A stretch of 32,374 nt of DNA, from NCBI GenBank assembly GCA_031416415.1, contig JANOTP010000028.1, forward strand, positions 1 to 32,374, read 5' to 3'. The notes below the pieces were generated by a model. The model was not told where the DNA came from. It did not search any database and saw nothing but the letters and a program-made list of their open reading frames with translations. The stretch is from JANYCO01 sp031416415. Lineage in GTDB: Bacteria > Bacteroidota > Bacteroidia > Cytophagales > Cytophagaceae. Shown here piece by piece: positions 1 through 7,551 of this stretch. Position 1 is the first letter of the stretch. Every line of letters begins with the position of its first letter. The position numbers and the translations under genes are program-made.

Positions 1-2
1 AA

Positions 3-86
3 ATATATGGCTATACAGGAAACAACGAACCGTGTATACCTCATTACATAGGTTCTAAAATACATCAGGTCCATAAAAACAGTTAA
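3..86 (+). other. Possible 3' end of a gene entering from the left
   Basis: Frame 3 is open from the window edge to a TAA at 84-86 and would encode 27 residues, ending in IHQVHKNS. The stretch is hydrophilic with no obvious repeat, so it could be the tail of a gene that starts outside the window. It is too short to judge coding potential, and the two other plus frames close by 57. The segment 71-105 contains a 7-bp inverted repeat (CCATAAA / TTTATGG) with a 21-base spacer, too weak to call a terminator. Nothing else is visible in 1-109. Confidence 0.2.
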
Positions 87-109
87 AAAAAACAGGTATT
101 TATGGGCTA

Positions 110-1951
110 TTATTCTAAAATTATATCATGCCATGAGTCTAAAGTCTTTCTTTTTTTAAGCTTTTCAGCCTTAGCTTCCTGAACCTTCTTTTTAAAAGCC
201 CAAACGGTTGCTTTCCTAAGGTCTATAAGTTCAGAAAGCTGTTCTAGTGTATAATATGTAGATTCTTTAAACGTATCGTGGGTTATGTAAAAAGCTTTGT
301 TAAGAGGGAATTTTATAGAATGATACAAAGTTCCTGCAGTGGCAGATTCGGTGTATTTGCATTTATTACACTTTCTAGAAAAGGGCTTTTCGCCTGTGCT
401 ATAAGAGTCGTAACTACACTTTTTACAGGAGTAGCCATTTTCCCATTTCAAATTTTCAAGATATTGTAAACAGATAGTGTCGTTAGGAAAAATAGAAAGG
501 AATTCATCGTAGGATACTTTTTCTATTAGAATTCTAGATCTGGTTTCACTCTTAACTTGTTTTTTTAGATTCCAATTGTCAATATCAAGTTGAGAATTCA
601 TTTTATTCAACTCTTCTGTTAGAATATTTAATTTCGAGTTAGCGATTTCAAGTTCTTCAGATTTATGATTAAGCTTTTCTGTACGCTCTTTTACTTTATT
701 TTCAAGTTCTTTATTAATATTATCTTTTAGAATTTCTTTTTCTTCCAAGACTTCAATTATTTTTTGTTGGCTTTTTTCTTTTTGATCTTTAATGATTCTT
801 ATTTTATCTCCTAGAGCATAAGAGAATATTAATACTTCTAAAACAAATCCAAAATTGAAAATATATATCGTATAGAGATTGCTGGGTACAATACCGTATG
901 TACGTAATACGAAAACTAAAAATCCTCCTAAAATAATTGAAAATCCAATTATAAAAAAACGCGCTGGTTTATAGTTTTTATTAAAAAAAAGTTTTAATGC
1001 TAAATAATAAATGATTGCAAAAGGAGAAATAAAGAGTAGCGCTTTAATTTGTATAGGAAATAAAGATGAAAATAAAACAGAAACTAAAATATTTACACAT
1101 ACCAATATGAAGAGCCACTTAGTAGTTTTTTTATAGCTAATACTTAGCTCAAGAAATTCAACAGCATAAAATGTAAATGTTAGGATGAGTAGATTTGGGG
1201 CATTCTCGAACAAAACATGATTAAAAAAAGTAAGGCTAGGCCAAAAAATCTGAAATCCGGTAAGGTCTTCACTAAAAGTATATATTCCGCAACTAACAAC
1301 ATAAAAAACATAAAACAGATAAACCCTTTCTCTTGTAAAGGCAAATATTAATAGATTGTACATCGCCATAATAAAAATTATTCCATAAAAAATTCCAAGA
1401 AAATAATATTCATGTGTAATATAAGAAATGAGGTATCTAGTACTTCTTAAGCTTACCCAAAAACTACTATAATACCTCGATTTTACTTTTACATAATAGG
1501 TATAGGTTTGTCCTTTTGGAATTGAAAGATCAAATAAAAAATTTTTATGGTCAAAAGGTCTTTTTGTTACCGGTTCTCCCATGCCTACAGGTTGATAGGT
1601 TCTTATTTTTCCTTCGGAAGAGATCTGATATAATTGTAAAAAAGAATTGTGACCATCTGGAAACTCAAGCATCCAAGCTAAGTTATAGGGATCTTCGTTT
1701 CGTATGTTGAATTTAATCCAAAAGCTAGTATTGATTTTCGTTATGTTTAAAGCCTTTACATTTTTTAGGCTTGTCCATTCTATTGCTTTTTGTATAGTTG
1801 CTATGTTGTATTGATCGTTTTCGTCTTCCAATAGTTCGCAATAATTACCAAAGATATAATTATCATCTTCTAGCACTACTATTAGTGTGTCAGTAGCATA
1901 AGATAGCGTAGACAAAAAAAATAAAACAGTAAGTAGTACAGCTTTTCTCAA
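110..1951 (-). CDS. 7TMR-DISM receptor with IS1595-type zinc ribbon/HTH output
   Basis: A 613-residue membrane receptor. Residues 1-19 form a signal peptide (hydrophobic core ending SYA). About 40-168 resembles the extracellular 7TMR-DISMED2 sensor domain (FWIKFNIRN, LQLYQI, YYVKVKS). About 182-380 holds seven hydrophobic helices of the 7TMR-DISM type. About 387-475 is a heptad-rich coiled coil. The C-terminus is not a kinase or cyclase: it has C509xxC512 and C528xxC531, then TAGTLYHSIKFPL and a helix-turn-helix at about 566-592. This is the layout of the zinc-ribbon DNA-binding head of IS1595 transposases, with no DDE catalytic domain. I infer a membrane-tethered signalling protein that may bind DNA. 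The start is TTG at 1949-1951, because an in-frame stop lies two codons upstream and the signal peptide begins right there. The gene stands alone, with no partner regulator beside it. Confidence 0.8.
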   Translation of the reverse strand: MRKAVLLTVLFFLSTLSYATDTLIVVLEDDNYIFGNYCELLEDENDQYNIATIQKAIEWTSLKNVKALNITKINTSFWIKFNIRNEDPYNLAWMLEFPDGHNSFLQLYQISSEGKIRTYQPVGMGEPVTKRPFDHKNFLFDLSIPKGQTYTYYVKVKSRYYSSFWVSLRSTRYLISYITHEYYFLGIFYGIIFIMAMYNLLIFAFTRERVYLFYVFYVVSCGIYTFSEDLTGFQIFWPSLTFFNHVLFENAPNLLILTFTFYAVEFLELSISYKKTTKWLFILVCVNILVSVLFSSLFPIQIKALLFISPFAIIYYLALKLFFNKNYKPARFFIIGFSIILGGFLVFVLRTYGIVPSNLYTIYIFNFGFVLEVLIFSYALGDKIRIIKDQKEKSQQKIIEVLEEKEILKDNINKELENKVKERTEKLNHKSEELEIANSKLNILTEELNKMNSQLDIDNWNLKKQVKSETRSRILIEKVSYDEFLSIFPNDTICLQYLENLKWENGYSCKKCSYDSYSTGEKPFSRKCNKCKYTESATAGTLYHSIKFPLNKAFYITHDTFKESTYYTLEQLSELIDLRKATVWAFKKKVQEAKAEKLKKRKTLDSWHDIILE

Positions 1952-2091
1952 ATTTTATAACTTAAATACTGTTTAATATATAGAAAGATATTGAGGAATT
2001 AGAATTTTTATAAATAAAAATGAAATAAGAATATAACATAAGTAATTAATATCAAGCTGTTCGTTCTATTTTAAATACTTAATAATAAAAC

Positions 2092-2129
2092 AAAAGATCC
2101 CAGCTGCAAGTGCAACTGGGATCTTTTTT
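2092..2129 (-). terminator. Hairpin terminator downstream of exbD
   Basis: A 12-bp stem (AAAAGATCCCAG / CTGGGATCTTTT) with a 12-base loop that can itself pair TGC/GCA. Runs of T flank it on both strands. It starts 65 bases past the exbD stop, so it most likely ends the exbB-exbD transcript. Confidence 0.75.
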
Positions 2130-2193
2130 AAGTCTGTACGACTAATGTTAGAATGATTCAGTTTTAGTAATATTTATTATTTTTTCTTGAATG

Positions 2194-2598
2194 TTAATTT
2201 TGTTTATCAGTAGCCACTACAATATTTAGTTTTAATTTATTTGCAATTTCTACAACATTAATAAACTCTTGAACAGGTACCGTCTTGTCAACTCTAAGTA
2301 CGATCGTTGTATTTTCATTTTTTGCAGAAGCAGACTCTTGAGCAAGTCTATCTTTTAAAGATAAGATGTTTACTTCATATTTATTTACATAATATTTATG
2401 TTCGGCATCTATTGTTACATAAATTATATGTTTAGGGATTGCTTTCCCAGTAGTAGCTTTAGGAAGAAATACTTTTATAGCTTCTTGACTTGAAAGTGTT
2501 GAAACCATCAAAAAGAATAACATTAGGAAAAACAATATGTCTGAAAGTGAGGAAGCCTCTACTCCGCCACCTTCTCTTTTTCTTCTTTTAAATTTCAT
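2194..2598 (-). CDS. exbD: ExbD/TolR-family energy-transducing protein
   Basis: A 134-residue inner-membrane protein with the ExbD/TolR plan: a basic cytoplasmic N-terminus (KFKRRKRE), one transmembrane helix at about 18-36, and a periplasmic domain. The helix contains the essential proton-path aspartate D20 in SLSDILFFLMLFFL. With ExbB it would use the proton gradient to drive TonB or a TolA-like partner. Its ATG overlaps the exbB stop codon by four bases (ATGA), so the two are translationally coupled. No TonB, TolA or second exbD gene is adjacent, so the partner must be encoded elsewhere. Length is normal for the family. Confidence 0.9.
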   Translation of the reverse strand: MKFKRRKREGGGVEASSLSDILFFLMLFFLMVSTLSSQEAIKVFLPKATTGKAIPKHIIYVTIDAEHKYYVNKYEVNILSLKDRLAQESASAKNENTTIVLRVDKTVPVQEFINVVEIANKLKLNIVVATDKQN

Positions 2599-3302
2599 GA
2601 CTGTGGTTTATATAAGATGTCCATAAACTCAATCGTTTTTACTTCCATGTCGTTTACTGTGCGATCTATCATATTGTTCAAGTATACATAAAGAACATGT
2701 GCTATAATTCCTACGACTAGTCCAGCGCCTGATGTTACCATTTTTTCATATATACCACCTGCGATAATGCTCATGCTTATACTATCTGAAATCGAAATAC
2801 TATAAAAAGATTTGATCATTCCTGTTACAGTACCAAGGAATCCCAGCATAGGCGCAATTGCAGCAATTGCGGATAGGAAACTGAGATTTTTTTCCATTTT
2901 TGCAATTTCAACATTTGCCATGTATTCTATAGCACTTTCTATATCACGCATAGGAGAGCCTAACCTATACAATCCTTTTTTTAACATTTTTGCTATGGTA
3001 TGCTCTGATTCATTACAAATAGAAATGGCTGATTTAATGTCGCCTTCACTCAGTTTTTTACTTATGTTAGTCATAAAATACGGATCCAATTTTCCCGTAT
3101 TTTTAATATACAAATAGCGTTCTATAAATAAGTATACCGAGATAACGGAAAGAAGCAGAATAGGAATCATTACGTACCCTCCTTTTAACAATAAATCGAA
3201 AAGGGAGATACCTGCTGGCACAGTAGCAGGCGACTCAGCAGTAGTAGTTGCTAGAGTACTACTATCGGTAATTATTTGTAATAAGATAAATGAAATATTC
3301 AT
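2595..3302 (-). CDS. exbB: MotA/TolQ/ExbB proton channel protein
   Basis: A 235-residue protein of the MotA/TolQ/ExbB family. It has a hydrophobic N-terminal segment, a first clear membrane helix at about 40-63 (GGYVMIPILLLSVISVYLFIE), a cytoplasmic middle region, and two further helices around 140-205. These include the family signature near AAIAPMLGFLGTVTGMI, a glycine-rich stretch lining the channel. It forms the pentameric stator around ExbD in the inner membrane. The first 35 residues are a low-complexity Ser/Thr/Ala stretch typical of Bacteroidota homologues. It is the first gene of a two-gene unit with exbD and is transcribed away from the response regulator at 3595. Confidence 0.9.
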   Translation of the reverse strand: MNISFILLQIITDSSTLATTTAESPATVPAGISLFDLLLKGGYVMIPILLLSVISVYLFIERYLYIKNTGKLDPYFMTNISKKLSEGDIKSAISICNESEHTIAKMLKKGLYRLGSPMRDIESAIEYMANVEIAKMEKNLSFLSAIAAIAPMLGFLGTVTGMIKSFYSISISDSISMSIIAGGIYEKMVTSGAGLVVGIIAHVLYVYLNNMIDRTVNDMEVKTIEFMDILYKPQS

Positions 3303-3542
3303 AAATAGTTAATGACTTTTGAAATACTAATATAATTGGCAACAACACAACATCTAAAGGGATGTACCTCCTGATACAATTCTTTTTTTTAAGAAGAATT
3401 ATATTTAGTAATCTAACGAATATACGAAGGTAAAAAGTATAGTGTACTAGTATTTATAACATAGAATTTATAAATAATAAAGTCCTGTAATTTCACTATA
3501 CCTTATACTTAAACCATCTCTTTTTATTAGATTAAGGCATAT

Positions 3543-3576
3543 TTAGCAATATGTTCTGAAATTTGCTAATATTAGC
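3543..3576 (+). promoter_or_regulatory. Palindromic operator candidate before the response regulator
   Basis: TTAGCAA at 3543-3549 is mirrored by TTGCTAA at 3563-3569 with a 13-base spacer. The second arm continues into the perfect 12-bp palindrome GCTAATATTAGC at 3565-3576. This gives three TTAGC half-sites ending 18 bases before the start codon at 3595. The rest of the 3303-3594 divergent region is AT-rich with no consensus promoter that I can align. Autoregulation is inference. Confidence 0.35.
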
Positions 3577-3594
3577 GTAAATATTTGATTCTAC

Positions 3595-4926
3595 ATGTCC
3601 AAAGGGAATATTTTAATAATTGACGATGAAGAAAGACTTCGGAATCTTCTGGCAAGAATTATTGGTCTGGAAGGTTATCATATAATAGAAGCATCTAACG
3701 CTAAGGCAGGATTGAAGCTCTTGGAAAAAGAAAATTTTCACTTAGTAATATCAGATGTAAAATTACCGGACGCCAATGGCGTAGATCTTACGGCCACGAT
3801 TAAGTCTGTTTATCCACACATTGAAATTATTGTACTGACTGCTTTTGGAACCATTCAGGATGGGGTAAGAGCCATTAAAAATGGTGCCTTTGATTATATT
3901 ACAAAAGGCGATGATAATGAAAGAATAATTCCATTGGTGAGTAAAGCAATGGAAAAAGCCCAGTTGCAGTATAAAGTATTAATGCTTGAAAAAAAGATAT
4001 CAAGTAGGTATAGCTTTGATAACATAATAGGAAATTCTAAATCAATAAAACAAGCTGTAGAACTTGCACGAAAAGTTTCCGTTACAGATACTACAGTACT
4101 ACTAACAGGAGAAACTGGAACTGGGAAGGAAGTATTTGCTCAAGCTATCCATTATGAAGGTAATAGAAAAAACAAACCATTTGTAGCGCTTAATTGTAGT
4201 GCTTTTGGGAAAGAATTATTAGAAAGTGAATTGTTTGGGCATAAAGCAGGTTCGTTTACTGGCGCAGTAAAAGATAAAAGAGGTTTATTTGAAGAGGCAA
4301 ACGAGGGAGCTATTTTTTTAGATGAAATAGGCGAAATGCATATCGATCTTCAAGCAAAACTCCTTCGTGTATTAGAAACTGGAACTTTTATTAAAATTGG
4401 TGAGACGAAAGAAACGAAAGTAGATGTCCGCATTATTGCAGCGACAAATCGTGAATTACAAAAAGAAAGTGAGAGAGGACATTTTCGTTTAGATTTATTT
4501 TATCGCCTTTCTGTTTTTCAGATAAACCTTCCTTCTCTTAAAGAAAGGAAAGAAGATATTAAAGAATTAGCAGAGCACTTTACAAAGTATTTTTCAGAAA
4601 AAGTAAACAAATCTATCAAAGGTTTTAATCCTGATTTCTTAGATGCTTTGAAGCAACACCCTTGGAAAGGCAATATTCGTGAACTGAAAAATATTATAGA
4701 AAGAGCTATAATATTAGTGGAGGGAGAACAACTATCCTTTGAGTCTTTACCTTACGATTTTGATACAAGCAGTGTTACAGGTTCTGTTTTTACATTAGAG
4801 GAAGTAGAGAAAGCACATATACGAAAAGTAATGGCTTATGCAAAAGGTAATAAAACCGAAACAGCTCGATTGCTGAATATCGGATTGACTACTTTATATA
4901 GAAAAATTGAGGAGTATAAAATATAA
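3595..4926 (+). CDS. Sigma-54-dependent response regulator (NtrC family)
   Basis: A 443-residue activator with three domains. Residues 1-125 are a receiver with acidic pocket D10/D11, phospho-acceptor D54 (ISDVKLPDANG), T82 and K104. Residues 142-375 are a sigma-54 AAA+ domain with Walker A GETGTGKE at 172-179, Walker B AIFLDE at 239-244 and arginine finger region FRLDLFYRL. The sigma-54 contact loop at 219-224 reads GSFTGA instead of GAFTGA. Residues 418-442 are a Fis-type HTH (NKTETARLLNIGLTTLYRKI). It is the first gene of a run of plus-strand K+ genes and has no histidine kinase next to it, while the kinase at 13045 has no regulator next to it. I infer that the two are partners and that targets include kup and/or kdp. 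The ATG at 3595 gives a complete receiver. Confidence 0.92.
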   Translation: MSKGNILIIDDEERLRNLLARIIGLEGYHIIEASNAKAGLKLLEKENFHLVISDVKLPDANGVDLTATIKSVYPHIEIIVLTAFGTIQDGVRAIKNGAFDYITKGDDNERIIPLVSKAMEKAQLQYKVLMLEKKISSRYSFDNIIGNSKSIKQAVELARKVSVTDTTVLLTGETGTGKEVFAQAIHYEGNRKNKPFVALNCSAFGKELLESELFGHKAGSFTGAVKDKRGLFEEANEGAIFLDEIGEMHIDLQAKLLRVLETGTFIKIGETKETKVDVRIIAATNRELQKESERGHFRLDLFYRLSVFQINLPSLKERKEDIKELAEHFTKYFSEKVNKSIKGFNPDFLDALKQHPWKGNIRELKNIIERAIILVEGEQLSFESLPYDFDTSSVTGSVFTLEEVEKAHIRKVMAYAKGNKTETARLLNIGLTTLYRKIEEYKI

Positions 4927-5014
4927 ATTATTTTTATCAGCAGCAAGACTAGTTTGCTTGACGATTTACAAAAAATAGCAATGCTCCAAATAGAAACTAT
5001 TTATAAATTTAATT

Positions 5015-6946
5015 ATGGAAAGCAATAATTTTAAAAATATCACCTTTGCAGGTTTTTTGGTTGCAATAGGAATTGTGTTTGGAGATATTGGAACTTCTCC
5101 TCTATATACTTATTCTGCCATTATAGGCTCACAAACTATTACGGAAATTCTAGCACTAGGAGGGGTGTCGGCTATTTTTTGGACACTTACATTTCAAACC
5201 ACTATAAAATATGTATTGATCACGCTACATGCCGATAATAAAGGTGAAGGAGGAATTTTTTCGCTTTATACTTTAATTAGAAGATATAAAAAATGGCTAT
5301 TATTTCCAGCTATTGCTGGAGGTAGTTTTTTGCTAGCGGATAGCATTATTACCCCTCCGATTTCTGTATCATCTGCAATGGAAGGGTTAAAACCAAGCTA
5401 TCCAAATTTGCCAGTTATTCCCATTGTATTAGTAATAATTATTTTATTATTTCTTCTTCAAAGAAAAGGAACTTCTTTTATAGGAAAATTATTTGGACCA
5501 GTTATGTTAGTGTGGTTTACTATGATAGCACTATTAGGTATTGGGGAGTTAGCAGGAAATTTAGTTGTCTTTAAAGCAATAAATCCTTATTATGCTTATC
5601 AATTATTATCAGAACATCCTGGAGGTTTTTGGTTATTAGGAGGGGTGTTCCTTTGCACAACAGGAGCAGAAGCCTTATATTCTGATTTGGGGCATTGCGG
5701 TAGAAAAAATATTCAAATAAGTTGGCTTTATGTAAAATTGTGTTTACTCCTTTGTTATTTTGGTCAAGCAGCTTGGTTGTTGAATCATGTTGGAACGACT
5801 TTAACAGACGTGAGTCCATTTTTTGGTTTAGTACCCGATTGGTTTCTTTTTCCTGCAATAGGTATCGCAACATTGGCAACAATCATAGCAAGTCAAGCAT
5901 TAATAAGTGGATCCTTTACTTTAGTAGCGGAAGCAATCAGGTTAAATTTATGGCCAAAACTAAGAGTGATTTTTCCATCGGATATAAAAGGACAGCTCTA
6001 TATCCCCACAATCAATTGGTTGTTGATGTTCGGATGCTGTGGTGTAGTACTATATTTTAGAGAATCAAAAAATATGGAGGCTGCATTTGGTTTATCTGTT
6101 ACCCTTACAATGTTAATGACGACCGTATTATTAAGTTTTTATTTACTCGTTAAAAAAGTAAATAAAATAGCGGTGGGTATTTTATTATTAGTTTTTCTCA
6201 CAGTAGAAGGTGCATTCCTTGTTGCTAATCTTAAAAAATTCATGCACGGCGGTTGGGTTACTTTATCGCTGGGCATTTTTATATTTATTGTTATGTTTAT
6301 TTGGTATAAAGCAAGTGAGATAAAAAATAGATTACAAACCTCTGCTAATTTAACACCTTATATTCCTATTCTAAAAGAGTTAAGTAACGATACAACTGTG
6401 CCAAAGTATGCAACAAATCTTGTTTACTTGACTTTATCTGACAATTCTAACAACATCGAAGATAGAATTATTCATTCCATACTTTATAGGCAACCCAAAA
6501 GAGCAGATCTATATTGGTTTGTTCATTTGGAAGTGGTAGACGAACCTTTTAAAATGTCGTATAAAGTAAATATAATAGAGCCTGATGAAGTTATTTTTAT
6601 TACATTTAAATTGGGTTTCAGAGTAGCTCCAAAAATAAATTCTTTGTTTAGAACTGTTGTAGAAGAGTTAGTAAAAAATAAAGAGGTGAATATTCAAAGT
6701 CGTTACACCTCTCTTGATAAACATAATATAGCAGGTGATTTTAGGTTTGTAATAATGGAATTATTTTTATCATTTGATAATGAATTATCGTTTACGGATG
6801 ACTTTATTTTAAAATCATATTTCTTATTAAAGAAAATTAGTTTGCCGGATGAAAAAGAATATGGGTTAGATTATAGTAATTTGACTATTGAAAAATCTCC
6901 CTTGATATTAGGGCCACGAAAATATTCAGATCTTAAAAGAGAATGA
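5015..6946 (+). CDS. kup: Kup/HAK low-affinity potassium transporter
   Basis: A 643-residue KUP-family K+/H+ symporter of the inner membrane. The first helix carries GIVFGDIGTSPLYTY and is followed by the family's conserved DNKGEGGIFSLYTLIRR. About twelve hydrophobic helices run to residue 430 or so, followed by a cytoplasmic C-terminal domain. Length matches the bacterial family (about 620-650). It lies 88 bases after the response regulator and upstream of kdpFABC, so low- and high-affinity K+ import are encoded side by side. No consensus promoter is visible in 4927-5014, and read-through from the regulator gene is possible. Confidence 0.93.
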   Translation: MESNNFKNITFAGFLVAIGIVFGDIGTSPLYTYSAIIGSQTITEILALGGVSAIFWTLTFQTTIKYVLITLHADNKGEGGIFSLYTLIRRYKKWLLFPAIAGGSFLLADSIITPPISVSSAMEGLKPSYPNLPVIPIVLVIIILLFLLQRKGTSFIGKLFGPVMLVWFTMIALLGIGELAGNLVVFKAINPYYAYQLLSEHPGGFWLLGGVFLCTTGAEALYSDLGHCGRKNIQISWLYVKLCLLLCYFGQAAWLLNHVGTTLTDVSPFFGLVPDWFLFPAIGIATLATIIASQALISGSFTLVAEAIRLNLWPKLRVIFPSDIKGQLYIPTINWLLMFGCCGVVLYFRESKNMEAAFGLSVTLTMLMTTVLLSFYLLVKKVNKIAVGILLLVFLTVEGAFLVANLKKFMHGGWVTLSLGIFIFIVMFIWYKASEIKNRLQTSANLTPYIPILKELSNDTTVPKYATNLVYLTLSDNSNNIEDRIIHSILYRQPKRADLYWFVHLEVVDEPFKMSYKVNIIEPDEVIFITFKLGFRVAPKINSLFRTVVEELVKNKEVNIQSRYTSLDKHNIAGDFRFVIMELFLSFDNELSFTDDFILKSYFLLKKISLPDEKEYGLDYSNLTIEKSPLILGPRKYSDLKRE

Positions 6947-7161
6947 TTATCTTTAGCATAGTTTTCAGATTAGCATATTTTTATTTCACTATTTTTTTAT
7001 TAGTGTTTAATATCACTACAAAATTATATTTTAAGTAATTATTTTTTGTTTAGCAATTTTTTAGAAACTCTTAAACAAATGAACTCTTTACCTAAGATCA
7101 CATAACTAAAAGTAAAAAGGAAATACTACTGTGTTGTATTAAGAAATTAGAGGTCGAATTA

Positions 7162-7213
7162 ATATAACCCTATCATAATGGAAAGTAAGCCTTCCATTAT
7201 GATAGGGTTATAT
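7162..7213. repeat. 22-bp perfect inverted repeat between kup and kdp
   Basis: Two perfectly complementary 22-base arms (7162-7183 and 7192-7213, core CCCTATCATAATGG) flank an 8-base loop, AGTAAGCC. It lies 215 bases after kup. The right arm is followed by an A/T-rich stretch with TTTTT at 7223-7227, not an immediate T run, so it is not a textbook terminator. It could end the kup transcript, or serve as a dyad binding site upstream of kdp. It lies about 130-145 bases before the expected kdp transcription start, a usual distance for NtrC-type enhancer sites. Confidence 0.6.
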
Positions 7214-7304
7214 AATTTAAATTTTTAAAACATTTTCTCAAGTAGCTGTACAATCAATTTATTGTCAATTATATATGTTATCGTAGGACTTTCTGAAATT
7301 CCTC

Positions 7305-7321
7305 TGGCATCCCTTTTGGCA
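7305..7321 (+). promoter_or_regulatory. Sigma-54-like -24/-12 element, off-consensus spacing
   Basis: TGGCATCCCTTTTGGCA resembles TGGCAC-N5-TTGCA, but the GG and GC are 11 bases apart instead of 10. It is about 30 bases upstream of the first small kdp gene, and the window encodes a sigma-54 activator. The spacing fault makes this a weak call. Confidence 0.25.
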
Positions 7322-7350
7322 AGAGATGAGCAAATAAAAATTATATTCAA

Positions 7351-7443
7351 ATGGAACTACTAATTACATTTATTTTAATCTCAACGGGTTTAGCCTGTTT
7401 TGTACTTTTCTTTAAATCAATAAATTTCTTTGAAAAAATTTAA
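7351..7443 (+). CDS. 30-residue single-helix membrane peptide at head of kdp operon
   Basis: An ATG at 7351 opens a 30-codon frame ending in TAA at 7441. It begins MELLITFILISTGLACF and ends KSINFFEKI, so it is one hydrophobic helix with a short charged tail. It ends four bases before the KdpF start and is clearly in the same operon. It resembles KdpF in size, in having a single helix and in its charged C-terminus, but lacks the KPEKF ending. I infer a second small subunit or accessory peptide of the Kdp pump. I do not recognise a named family, and the call rests on position, spacing and membrane character. Confidence 0.55.
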   Translation: MELLITFILISTGLACFVLFFKSINFFEKI

Positions 7444-7447
7444 TCCG

Positions 7448-7525
7448 ATGGCAATCTTATTCATACTATCCATAGCGGTTTTTTTATACATGGGATATGT
7501 ACTCATAAAACCCGAAAAATTTTAA
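7448..7525 (+). CDS. kdpF: Potassium-transporting ATPase subunit KdpF
   Basis: A 25-codon frame (ATG 7448, TAA 7523-7525) encoding a single membrane helix that starts MAILFILSIAVFLYMGYVL and ends IKPEKF. The KPEKF end and length are typical of KdpF, which sits against KdpA and stabilises the KdpFABC complex. It lies 4 bases after the preceding peptide and 26 before kdpA, as expected for the first subunit gene. Confidence 0.85.
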   Translation: MAILFILSIAVFLYMGYVLIKPEKF

Positions 7526-7551
7526 ACGAAACAATCTAACCTCTTAAAAAG

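Larger units (their letters stand above)
6947..7350. other. Non-coding region between kup and the kdp operon
   Basis: About 400 bases without a convincing reading frame. It holds a very strong inverted repeat at 7162-7213, a weak CACTA/TAGTG repeat near 6990-7020, and a sigma-54-like element at 7305-7321 just ahead of the first small kdp gene. The block 7309-7336 can fold into a short imperfect stem (CATC..CTT / AAG..GATG). I recognise no known riboswitch class. Confidence 0.6.

Noticed and set aside
260..600. Insertion sequence of the IS1595 family
   Set aside because: Only the zinc ribbon and HTH are present, continuous in frame with the receptor. There is no DDE domain, no terminal inverted repeats and no target duplication.
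4927..5014. Sigma-54 promoter in front of kup
   Set aside because: TTTGCTT is present, but no GG lies at the -24 distance, so there is no match.
7261..7345. c-di-AMP (ydaO-type) or other K+-linked riboswitch in the kdp leader
   Set aside because: Only a short imperfect stem is visible; none of the conserved blocks of a known riboswitch class could be recognised.
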